From NCBI GenBank assembly GCA_030248135.1, contig JASANC010001387.1, positions 1 to 64,000 on the forward strand: a stretch of DNA of 64,000 bases, written 5' to 3'. A program made the translations under genes and the position numbers. Source of the DNA: Theristus sp. LFF4_11. Lineage: Eukaryota; Nematoda; Chromadorea; Monhysterida; Xyalidae. A model generated the notes under the pieces. The model worked only from the letters and a program-made list of their open reading frames with translations, made no database searches and had not been told where the DNA came from. The number at the start of each line of letters is the position of its first letter. Positions within the stretch are counted from its first letter, which is position 1. Below, in pieces: positions 25,517-36,200 of this stretch.

Positions 25517-28289
25517 TCAATGGGAACATGTTGGACCAGGACCAGTCAGAATGTACATGGCGATGGCGACGTACAACCACGGTGCCCAAATGTCCACTTT
25601 AGCGGTCGTTGTTGCTCTGAGCAAAACTTTTCAATTGACATTTCTATGTTTCTATAAAAGTGCCAGCAGACTTTTTAAAATGGTTAGATCATTTGGTATG
25701 GCGGCTTTCTCCAGCGGCAAACCTTTTATAATACGTCAGTCAAGTCAAGTCTACAGTAATAACTGCGGTGTTCTGTCTCGACACGATCTTGCACCAAGAC
25801 CGTACACTCCGCATCGGCTCAGTGTTTTCGCATTTCACTCACTGCCTCTTTGTGTGCTCACAAACTTTGTGACATTCGTTGTCCTCTCCGTTGTGTTTGG
25901 CTCGAGTGCAGACGACGACGTGGGCACGATAGGAGGCTCGGTGGGGGGCGGAGTCGGCTGCTCGGTGCTAGGAGGGGGTGGGGTTGTGGTTGTGGGCGGT
26001 TCTGGAAATAATATTGGGTCTGTGCATATTTTTCACAATGAGTTTCGATTTCGTCTCAGAACTTTTGCTGTTAGAAACAATGTTTTGAACATGCCTGGTG
26101 CATTTGGCCGACTTTGAATTTTTTGCAATCAATTACAAATTGTTGATTACGGTAAGAGTTTAGGTGCATAATGTTTGGAAAATGAAATTATTCAATTCAG
26201 TTCTGTAGTTCTGTCACCGCAGTTAATGATGCAGTTTTACTGCACCGCAAACAACGTGTTGATCAAAAAAGGTTGAGTGAGGCTGACTTTTATGAACACA
26301 TACAGTTCTGACACATACACATACAGTACAAGGTGCCTCAAAAAAACTACTTCATCGGGCAAAAAACGTCTCGTTCTCAAGTTGGGTCAATATTTAGCTC
26401 TGAAGTTTGGAATACGGTTTAAAAAATGTTTGCGATTGATTGTGTTAAAATTTTATTTGAAAACACCAAAAATTGCATGCAAAACTTTTAAGCCCCGCCG
26501 AGGGATGTAATGGGCACTTAATGACAAAGAAAACACTTCTCGTCGGCTCTGTACGCTTTTCTGGGTCTGCCCTGGCTAAACACATCGTCTAAAATCACAG
26601 TTCGTTTTTGATTCCAATTGTGACACTTTCATCCAATTTGAAAAGCCGCACAAAAAAACTGTTCAAACTCAAAAATCGAATCGACAAAAATACCAAGGGT
26701 GATCTGGCAAAGAAACGGCAGCGGATACGAACAAAGTTTCGTGGCTTCATCTGGTCGAAAACGAGTATATTCTAGTTCCACTTCCACTTTTGGACAGTTG
26801 CCGTCTTTGTTTTTCTCACCACCGATCCACATATTTATAACCACATATGGTTGGGAAGAATGATCGAAACTGGACTGAAATTTGCAAATATCAGTCAGGT
26901 CTGTCAGACAGCCGTGCGTTTTCTCGAACCATTCTCGTGAGACCGTGAGGCAGCGTGGCACACCATTGCACGGGCACGATTCTACACCTGCTGCACATAA
27001 ACTACAGGATGGCGCAGAAGTGGTGGTGGCCACCACGTTGTTCTGTATTACTGTTTTGTTGCCAGTTATTTCCAGAGTACCCATAGCCATCACAAAAAAT
27101 GTTGCGACGAGTTCCGAAATGCTGCAACAGTGTCAAACAGTTTCTCACCAGTGCGCAGACCAACCGTTAGATTCGCAGCAATCTCCGCTGCGAGTGTCTT
27201 GCCGTTGTCCACAATGACGTTCTCCGCCTCCTTTCGTGCAAACAGACGACCTTCGCCAACGTTTCCGTGGAGATGTTTTTTGCAATGGCCTTTCGCTTCT
27301 TCCCATCCCGTTGGAAGGCCAACCTTGTAGAAGCAGACGGTTTTGCCCGAAGGAACCTGAATGAAACAAAACACGCCTCGACTGGAATGTGTTTGTTGAG
27401 AAGAAAAGTGCGAGCGGTTTCTTCATCTGGCACGTGATGTCACGGAATTTCACGTCATGACACGAGGTGAAGTGACGAGGTCAATAGCACACATACAACT
27501 CTATTTAAGCAAAGTATACTTTCCTCGACTGTTTAATTATTTCATTTGAGCAAAGTATCTGATATATAAGAAGGTGCCTCGCCTCTTTATGAAGATAAAT
27601 CGTTTTGATGTTATTCCCCTCATCAGCCGCCACCGCGCTTTGGCAGATGTCGGTGTCTGTTTTAAACAATCATGGTTGTTAAAAGCTAGAATAAAATTCA
27701 TTTCATGCATTTCATTTCGCAAGACACGCACACCTACTCCAATGAAACCGTAAAAAAAGCATAATATGGGCGGTCAGACGCCTTACGCCAGAAAACTATG
27801 CCGCCAGTGTATCTATCCTTAGCTCTCTACTCTAATACAGTAACTACACTGGTTTTCGACAAAAACTTTCGGATTCTCTCCGCTTCATGGATATAGCAAC
27901 CGAAACAGGTCACCGAAACCGAAATCGGGCTGAGATCACTGGTGCCCCCAGGACATAGAGCGGGGCTTGGAGGCTGTCCCCCTCACGTGTCGAGGGTATT
28001 GGTCCCACGGGATGGTGAGCCGTCCGTTCCCCAAACCCACCGGAGTTTGGCACCTTCGGGTTTTCGTAATCGGTGGGGGGGGGGGGCGTGCTTCAAATAT
28101 AATTTAAAGAAACTAAAAATGCATCAGCTGCAGTGCGCCGCTCACGTGCAGCCTGGGGCACCACCAATTGCGCAGCGCAGCCGCCATAAACAGTAACAAC
28201 CAATATGGGGGGTAACACGATTTACCTGTAGCTCCCGAACACGTCTGCAGCAACAAGTCAATGAGCATCAACCAAATCGACCACCACAT
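25517..28289 (-). pseudogene. Lectin receptor copy 1: signal peptide, CTLD, Thr/Pro stalk, truncated TM
   Basis: Minus-strand exons: signal peptide 28226-28289 (MWWSIWLMLIDLLLQTC), CTLD-A 27094-27356, CTLD-B 26694-26874, stalk 25843-26001, and the start of the TM exon 25517-25614. CTLD-A shows the lectin pattern CFYK...GWEEAKGHC...NLTVGL; CTLD-B has WIGGEKNKDGNC...RFRPDEAT...PFLCQI. The CTLD intron is short (219 nt) and lacks the transposons seen in copies 2, 4 and 5, so this is the older arrangement. Two defects: one T is missing from the run before the CTLD-A donor (263 nt, not 264), which shifts the frame if spliced as in copy 4, and the TM exon diverges after APWLYVAIA and soon stops at the MITE. 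No cytoplasmic tail remains. As in all copies, the signal-peptide exon ends in phase 1 while CTLD-A reads in phase 0, so a linking exon is missing from the model. Confidence 0.65.
26490..26592 (+). mobile_element. tRNA-derived SINE, copy S4, 5'-truncated
   Basis: Begins within the B box (AGCCCCGCCGAGGGATG) and runs through GGGCACTTAATGA to CCCTGGCTAAACACATCG. It has lost the A box. It lies in the intron between the CTLD-B and stalk exons of lectin copy 1. Confidence 0.75.
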
Positions 28290-29907
28290 CTTGAAACAGC
28301 AGCAGATGCTGACTGTAGCCAGGGTTGAAATAAAATGGCCAGATGCAGATGGACTTGTTGCTGGATGATGATTTGATTGGTGCTGTTGCGGTTTTGTATT
28401 GGAGACTTCTTGTTGAACAGTTTTGTGATGCGAAGATGAAAGTGAAAAACGCAGAGGGAATGAACACTTTCAGCCGTTTGGGGGGGTTTTAGTCAGCACG
28501 GTCAGTTACTGTTAGGTTGGCCTGTCGTACTAAATCAAACCACTGATGTTGGCAGACGTTGCCTAAACTAGCCTAAACCAAAACCTATCTTAATCCTAAA
28601 GTCTAATTTTGAGCTAAACATTATTCTGACCTAATCCTAACCTAAGCCAGACCTGATCCTAACCTAATCCTAACCTAAGCCAAGCCTTTTGAAGAAGGAA
28701 GATGTCAGAACAATTGCGTTTTGAACAAGTTCTTGTTGGGGCCGGAGCGTGTGCACGCGCGCTAGTGGATCGTGAGCATGAGCATGCCGATGCCCGTGCA
28801 CGTGCGCTTTAGTAATGAAGCTTTAGGTACTGTACTGGGTTACGTGTTTGTGACAGTTTTAAATTTTCTGAAAACTTAACCATTTTCTTCTAAATGTTTC
28901 GGGCTAATTTTTAAGCTGTCTCATATTTGAAATCTCATGTTTCACGGCGTTTTTCTTATTCAAGAGTGACGCTTATTTTTCACGATACATGTCTGTTTTT
29001 AACCGGTTTTACCTGCATGTGTGTTTTGCACCACGTGAAAGCTTTATACCGGTACTTGTGTTCTTGTTTCCTTTGTAGAAATGTACTCACGTATTCAGTT
29101 CCGTTACAAACAGTTCATACACCATGAATCCAGTTAACATAACGACTCAAGTTCAAGATGAATGGATAGTTAGTTTGAATGGACAAGTAAGTAGCATCAA
29201 TGGGAACAAGTTGGACCAGTCAAAATGTGCATGTACCACCCTGCACGCAAACAAGGCTTGACATTTTCGTGCGAATTTTCCTGCGCAAGATATTTTAATG
29301 TGCTTTCTTTGAAGTTTGTTTACCTGTCCTTTTTCTAGCAGAATACAAAGCTGCGAAACTTTGAATTACAGTAAGAATGATGGCTTGGTCAAACACTCAG
29401 TTGTGACTACAAAGTTCCGCTCTTTTTTCGTTCTGCATTTCTGTTTCTGTTCTGTTCAAGATTTCTGTTCTGCAAAAAAGGGATGTTTTATACTGTTCCA
29501 CGCCTTTGACCGCGTCCACGCACACGTGGTAAGCGTGATACGCCGCCGCGGCGCCCTTGTTCACCATCATCAATTTCGTTCACGAAAATGCGCACGAAAG
29601 AGTAATGCACAGGCAAATGCACACGAAAATGTCCAGCCTTTGTTACGTGTGAAATGGGGAATCAGTGGACAACTCACAAACATACATACGTCAAATATAC
29701 AGGGTGAACAAACAACTGTCAAAAAAGTTTAGCGAAAAAAAAAACAATTTTTGGAACAAAACAGTGAGCAACACTTTACATTGAAATTTGCGGCAATTAA
29801 CAGTTTTTCAGTGCAAATTCTCCATCGTAAAGTGTCGCTTTACATACCGTGGTGATTCTTAACCAGCTGATAACTTTTTTGACGTTTCTTCATTTACCCC
29901 GTACATA
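28290..29907. repeat. Upstream block of lectin copy 1, repeated upstream of the other copies
   Basis: Sequence 5' of the signal-peptide exon on the minus strand. It includes a CCTAATCCTAACCTAAGCC-rich stretch (28628-28685), a TTGCACCACGTGAAAGC...ATACCGGTAC block (about 28960-29070) and about 750 bp (29140-29890) matched almost base for base at 52080-52850. A 138-codon frame (29316-29732) recurs there but is out of frame in places, so I do not call it a gene. Confidence 0.6.
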
Positions 29908-30622
29908 TACCGTAAAGTCTTGCATATAAGGTTCCTCCCACTTATAAGACCCCCCCCAAAAGTGGGCGGGATGTCACACGGCGGGAAACCAAAAAATTCA
30001 AATTTTTGACTTGGTCAAAATCCCGACCTCACTTATAAGGTCGGACTCGCTTTTAAGGACCTTTTTGTTTTTCTTCATTTTTGGTTGCGGAAACCGCTGA
30101 AAACGTTGTTTCACTGCAGCAAAAGCTAAACATGTCTAAATTAATGACTTTTCAGTCAAAAAAAGTATTGAAAACCGTGCAAAAACTTAATTTTAACTTT
30201 AAAGCGACGTCGTTGAAGACGATCGATCCAAGGGACGTCGTAGTCGTGTGAATTTCGTTGAAATCTATTGGAATAAATGAATAAAAAATATTTCAACAGC
30301 AAATAACAGTTGAAACACGGTGAAACAGTCGGAAACAACGCGACAACGGTTTTTGGAGCGATGACGACGACGGATTTCGGAGCGACGACGACGGCGGTTT
30401 TGGCAACGACGACGATCACGAGAACAAGCAGGATTGAACAGCGAAAAAAGGCTGTTGCCGTTTAGTCGTCGGCTACGCCGATAGTGCATGAGCGGGGGAT
30501 CGATAGAAATTTCAAACAAAGCAAGGTGAGCTATTTTTTAGTTGTGGTTTGGTCAAGTGTTTGGTTTTGAATCCACACCATTGAAGTTGACTTTAATTGT
30601 GCTTATTTGTGAGCACTTGCCA

Positions 30623-32064
30623 GAAGCGGATTCCGAGCAAAAAATTCAAAACCGCTGCAGTCAATCTCTGTTGAAGCCACACGAAAGAAGTGCACTTGTA
30701 TCGTGTTTGTCTCACCGAGCGAGTCTCAGGTTGTTTCTCGGTTTTCGATAGTCAACCAAGAAACAAAACAACCTGTGTGGTTGGTGGTTGGTTGTATCAA
30801 AGCTTCTCCTTTTTGAAACTGAATTGGCGACACTTTTAATTTTTTCATGTCATTTTCAGCCGTGCACTGCTCTACCAACACCGTCAGACAACTTGTTTGT
30901 ATCTTGAAGAGCAAACAAGTTTCACACGTTGTTGTTTTGTTGTACGGAGTTGTACGAAGCTTTGATACAACCAACCACCAACCACATGATCACTTGTCCG
31001 AGTTCCAGTTTGTGCGATTCGAGACTGAGCGTTTACACGTCAGCGGTGCGAACCGAGTGCGTCGACCACAGCCGCCGCTCGCGGCATCACAATTTTCCGT
31101 ATCTGTCTGCTCGCGCGCGTTGCGTGGCGGTGTTGAAGCGGCAGTAGGCTGCAAATGACATGAAACAATTAAAAGTGTCACCAACACTCACTTTCAATAG
31201 CCTGACTGACGATTTGAACAAAAACTGTAATTTCATAGGAGGCTTTGACAAAATCAATCACATGTTTACTGGAGGTGAGCATGGAACCACTGAAAAAGAA
31301 CCTCTGACTCGCTGACCGCGAGTCCTGCGACCATGGTTGTCGCTTGGGGCATTGTCGGCCTACGCGCGCGTGTTGTCAGACAGTTTTCGTGGGACAGTAG
31401 ACGGCTGCAAATGACATGAAAAGTTTAATAGTGTCACCAACACTCATTTTCAATAGCTTTACTGACGATTTCAACAAAAACTGTAATTTTCAACGGAGGC
31501 TTTGACAAAACCAATTACAAGTTCACTGGAGTTGAGCATGCAAACGCTGAAAAAGAACCTCCGACTCGCTGGACGCGCGCGTGTCCGTAGACGATAGAAC
31601 TGATGTGCGTGCGGCGGCAGAATCCTTGGCCCTCGCAACGGCGACTGCAAGCTCGCGACGACGATGACTGCGATTTATTAAAACGTTTGGCGTTAACAGT
31701 GTCTGCGACATTGACTTATCTGGCTGCATTCAACTCCGTACAACAAAACAACAACGTGTGAAACATGTTTGCTCTTCAAGATACAAACAAGTTGTCTGAC
31801 GGTGTTGGTAGAGCAGTGCACGGCTGAAAATGTTATGAAAAAATTAAAAGTGTCGCAAATTCAGTTTCAAAAAGGAGAAGCTTTGATACAACCAACCACC
31901 AACCACACAGGTTGTTTTGTTTCTTGGTTGACCATCGAAAACCGAGAAACAACCTGAGACTCGCTCGGTGAGACAAACACGATACAAGTGCACTGCTTTC
32001 GTGTGGCTTCAACAGAGATTGACTGCAGCGGTTTTGAATTTTTTGCTCGGAATCCGCTTCTGGC
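30623..32064. repeat. Large inverted repeat, arms about 330 bp
   Basis: The arm 30623-30956 (CCAGAAGCGGATTCCGAGC to GTTGTACGGAGTTG) is repeated inverted at 31733-32064 with high identity. The 780-bp centre holds two diverged direct copies of a GTCACCAACACTCA...GGAGGCTTTGACAAAA block (31177 and 31432). No transposase frame is visible. It may be a non-autonomous fold-back element. Confidence 0.75.
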
Positions 32065-32065
32065 T

Positions 32066-33186
32066 GTCGTACAGCTGCTTATGTTGAACTAAACACCTTG
32101 AACTAAAGCCAACCTTATTTAATCAAAAAAACAAGCCGGGATTTGTGTTGAACTGCTTTCAAAGGAAACAGCTTGAAGTTGATGTTTCGCAAAGGTGCTC
32201 ATTTAAAGGAAATAAAAAATCCAACCTTGTTTTATCAGCAAAACAAACCGGAGTTTGTGTTGAACTACTTTGAAAAACAGAACGTTGCCACCATTGTGCG
32301 CCTGCTCGTCCTGTTCCTTCTCCACCTCAAACAGCGTCCTCGCAGCAGCAAGCGCATCGTCCTGTTCTTCGGCTTGAGGAACGTAGATGACCTGAACCGC
32401 TACTTCATCTTCGTTGGGTGAATCTTGATTGACGAACTCCTCTGGCTTCTTTGGTCCCAAATCTTGGTTTCCCATTTCTTCACTTATTTCCGAATCAAAA
32501 TCTGAATCAGAATCACTATTAGAATCTTTATCTGGCACCCATTTTTCTCAGAATCCGAGTCTTCCATTCTTCTATGTTTTTTTCGTTCTGAAAATTTTGA
32601 AAAAGTAAAAATGATGAATGCTAAACAAAGAACAAACATTTTGGAGCCTGATAGGTTTTGGAAACTTTTTTAAATGCTCAGGGGACGATAAACAGATCTG
32701 CAGCAAGCAAAACAAATTGAATGAAGCCCCTTGCGCCCTGTTCCTGCCCCCTTAAATAAACGTTCAAAGGAGCTTTCAGAACCTGAAACTTGTTGAACAC
32801 CCACTCCCAGAGAACGATTAAGAAAACTGCAGCAAGAAACTGCTGCTCAGGGGAGGGCAGGGCAGGGTGCGTCAAAGTGGGTAATTACATCGACAACCAA
32901 ATCGGTGAACTGGTATATCAGCGTTGTGCTAATTACAGATCTGAACATGAAACACGATTTCTACTCAATAAATTACACAAAAAATCAATATAGAACAGTG
33001 AAAAAACGAAGGAACAATAAAAATGAATGTAAAGAAATGCAAAAGAACGATAAATAAGCTGGAATCGAAACAAAAAGATGAAAACATGCCTATTATTCAA
33101 ATACAAAACACAAAAAAATGAAAACAGCAGCGATTAGAGCTCAAAAATAACAATTAACCCACTCCTAAATCCATTCCTAAATCTTT
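32066..33186. other. No supportable gene
   Basis: About 1.1 kb inside the insertion in MITE B1. A minus-strand open frame at 32203-32538 is strongly acidic (DSNSDSDSDFDSEISEE), which recalls N-termini of some transposases and nuclear proteins. It has no good start and no catalytic domain nearby, so no product is assigned. Confidence 0.35.
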
Positions 33187-33238
33187 TTTATAAGGGTCCT
33201 CCCACTTATAAGGTCGTCACACGAAATTCACCTTTTTT

Positions 33239-36200
33239 TCAAAATTTTTTGATTTCCAAATTTTTATAAGGAGACCTTATATGCAAGACTTTACGGTAAA
33301 CTCTTTTTGTTTTTTGGATTATTATATAAATTAATTCACTCGAGTCTCCTGAGACACCCGGAATCACACCAACGCTATAATCAGACATATTGCCGCCACA
33401 TTTGTCACAGAGATTCTCGCGAACCATCACCATGTTGTATTTGTGTTCAAAGTCCTTGTTTCGTTTCTGTGCGCGTCGAAGTCCAGCTACCAGGCGTTTC
33501 AACTTCACGACCCATGAAACAGAAATATTGTGGATTTATTCAAACGTGTCCGGACTAAAATGACGTCATTTGCTTTAAAAACGCCCGTTTGTCAAAGTAC
33601 AGGCACTAGAATGTCAGTTTGGTGTGATTGATTCGACATTCACCATTTGTTTACGGGAAGAAATCGGCTAAACGGAAAGTCTGGTTTGCTGTGAACGGCA
33701 AGCGCATGTTTGGCAGGCACATGACGTCATTTCAGTGGGACACGTTTAAAAAAGTAGGCCATACAAAATATAAAGTCTAAAATCTACACACAATACAAAA
33801 GGCTGCAAATTGCCTGATTGGCTGGGTGGACCCGATGCATGCATTCTATGCAGTTATAGGCAGACTCCGCCTCTACAGCGATGCCGGAAAATGTTCCAGG
33901 AAGCGCTCGCACTGAATACCGTTTTCGATAAAATCCGTTTCACGAAAAAAAAACAAATACGCAATGCAACTTTGGCAGTTGTTCATAACGCTTCATTTCA
34001 AAGCGGTTTCATTGCATACTTGTTTGTACATTGATTTTGAAACAATTGAAAAACCTTTGCGCTTACAAAAGATCAAGCCCCCATTCACGGCCAACGACAA
34101 CAGAAGCGGAGAACCCACTGCGATGGCGACATACAACCACGGTTCCCAAATGCTCTTTCCAGCGGTGGTTGCTCTGGAGCAAAACTTTTCAATTGAAATT
34201 TTTGTTTCAATAAGATGAATAAAGTGCTAGCAGCGTTTTGAAATTGAAAGATCATTTGGTGCAGCGGCTCTTTCCAACGGCAAACCATCATTGTTGTGCT
34301 GGGAAAAAGACCACTATTTTGCGACATACGTGGCTTTTTTCGAAATGCGAAAACTTGAAACCAATAGCTTACGGTAACTGCGGTGTTCGGTCTCGACACG
34401 ATCTTGCACCAAGACCGTACACTCCGTATCGGCTCGGTGTTTTCGCATTTCACTTACTGCCTCTTTGAGTGCTCACAAACTTTGTGACATTCGTTGTCCT
34501 CTCCGTTGTGTTTGGCTCGAGGGCAGACGACGACGTGGGCACGATAGGAGGCTCGGTGGGGGGCGGAGTCGGCTGCTCGGTGCTAGGAGGGGGTGGGGTT
34601 GTGGTTGTGGGCGGTTCTGGAAATAATATTGGGTCTGCAATGTTTTGAACATGCCTGGTACATTTGGCCGACTTTGAATTTTTTTGCAATCAATTACAAA
34701 TTGATTATGGTAAGAGTTTAGGTGCGTAATGTTTGGAAAATGAAAATATGCAATTCAGTTCTGTAGTTCTGTCACCGCAGCTGAAGATGTAGTTTTACTG
34801 CACCGCAAACAACGTGTTGATCAAAAAAGGTTGAGTGAGGCTGACTTTTATGAACACATACAGTTCTGACACATACACATGCAGTACAAGGTGCCTCAAA
34901 AACTACTTCGTCGGGCAAAAAACGTCTCGTTCTCAAGTTGGGTCAATATTTAGCTCTGAAGTTTGGAATACGGTTTATGAAATGTTTGCGATTGATTGTG
35001 TTAAAATTTTATTTGAAAACACCAAAAATTGAATGCAATACTGTTAAATAAAGGCTTGAAAATCGAGTTAAATTTATACTTGTTTCTTGGCCTAAAGCTA
35101 AACAGAGGTCTTGAAAAGGAAAGCGAAACCATGTTTTCTACAATTCCTTCAGCAAAAGATAATTTGTGATGGTTCTTCATTTGTTCAATTTGTTTAACTT
35201 GACCGCAATTGTTCGAAGCGTTGGAGAACTCTTGGTTTGACTCTTGCTCAATTTGGTTTTTAGATCAACTGATGACTTTCTCAATTAAGCAAAACTGGTG
35301 GCCTGGGTGGCAGCGTGTTAGACTCTTGCCTGCGCATTCGGGGGATCAAGCCCCCCCCCCCGATGTAATGGACACTTAATGGCAGAGAAAACACTTCTCG
35401 ACGGCTCTGTACGCTTTTCTGGGTCTGCCCTGGCTAAACACATCGTCTAAAATCACAGTTCGTTTTTGATTCCAATTGTGCCACTATCATCCAATTTGAA
35501 AAACCGCACAAAAAACTGTTCAAACTCAAAAATCGACATTGAATACTGCAGGTTATTTATTAGCAGATACGTATGCGTCTAGACGGCCGATTTTGAACTT
35601 TGCATTGCTGTGCTTTATGTGACTGGAACTTTCAAATGAAGTTTTCAGCTTAACACAATCAATCGCAAACCATTTCTTCATCTGCGTTTCAACTTTCAAA
35701 GCTAAATAATGAACAAAACTCGGGAATCAGCCGTTTTCGCCACTGTAGCTTTTTTAGGCATCCTTTGTGGATTACCAAGGGTAATCTGGCAAAGAAAAGG
35801 CTGCGGACTCGAACAAAGTGTCGTGGCTTCATCTGGTCGAAAACGAGTATATTCTGGTTCCACTTCCACTTTTGGACAGTAGCCGTCTTTGTTTTTCTCA
35901 CCATCGATCCACAAAGAAAGTGAAGAGTAATCGTAACTGGTCTGAAATTTGCAAATGTCAGGGGTCTGTCAGATGGTCGTGCGTTTTCTCGAACCATTCT
36001 CGTGAGACCATGTAGCAGTGTGGCACAACGTCACATGGACACAATTCTACAGTGGCGGCCAAAAGTGTTGGAACGCTGCGCGCGCGTGTGCTGTGTATTG
36101 CACGCGTGTTGCATCAGCCGTACAAACGCTATTACCGTATTACCCCCATTAAACCCCCCCACCAATAAACCCCCACCCCCACGACAAGTTTCCGAATACC

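Larger units (their letters stand above)
29908..33298. mobile_element. MITE with CCGTAAAGTCTTGC ends, copy B1, split by a 3.1-kb insertion
   Basis: The left end, TACCGTAAAGTCTTGCATAT, runs with recognisable MITE sequence to about 30060. The right end, ATATGCAAGACTTTACGGTA, is preceded by MITE sequence from about 33187. The intact element elsewhere is about 260 bp, so roughly 3.1 kb separates the halves. The insert carries the 30623-32064 inverted repeat and no gene I can identify. Confidence 0.65.

Noticed and set aside
25855..26117. Plus-strand Gly/Val-rich protein (GGSVGGGVGCSVLGGGG)
   Set aside because: It is the antisense of the Thr/Pro stalk exon, whose minus-strand frame has GT-AG sites and matching phase in four copies.
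29316..29732. 138-codon frame repeated at 52260-52676, with AFDRVHAHVVSVIRRRG recalling reverse transcriptase
   Set aside because: The two copies differ by frameshifts in the middle and only one short motif resembles RT; no neighbouring RT motifs were seen.
32203..32538. Acidic minus-strand frame, possible transposase N-terminus
   Set aside because: No in-frame ATG near the acidic part, an upstream stop, and no catalytic domain or matching exon nearby.
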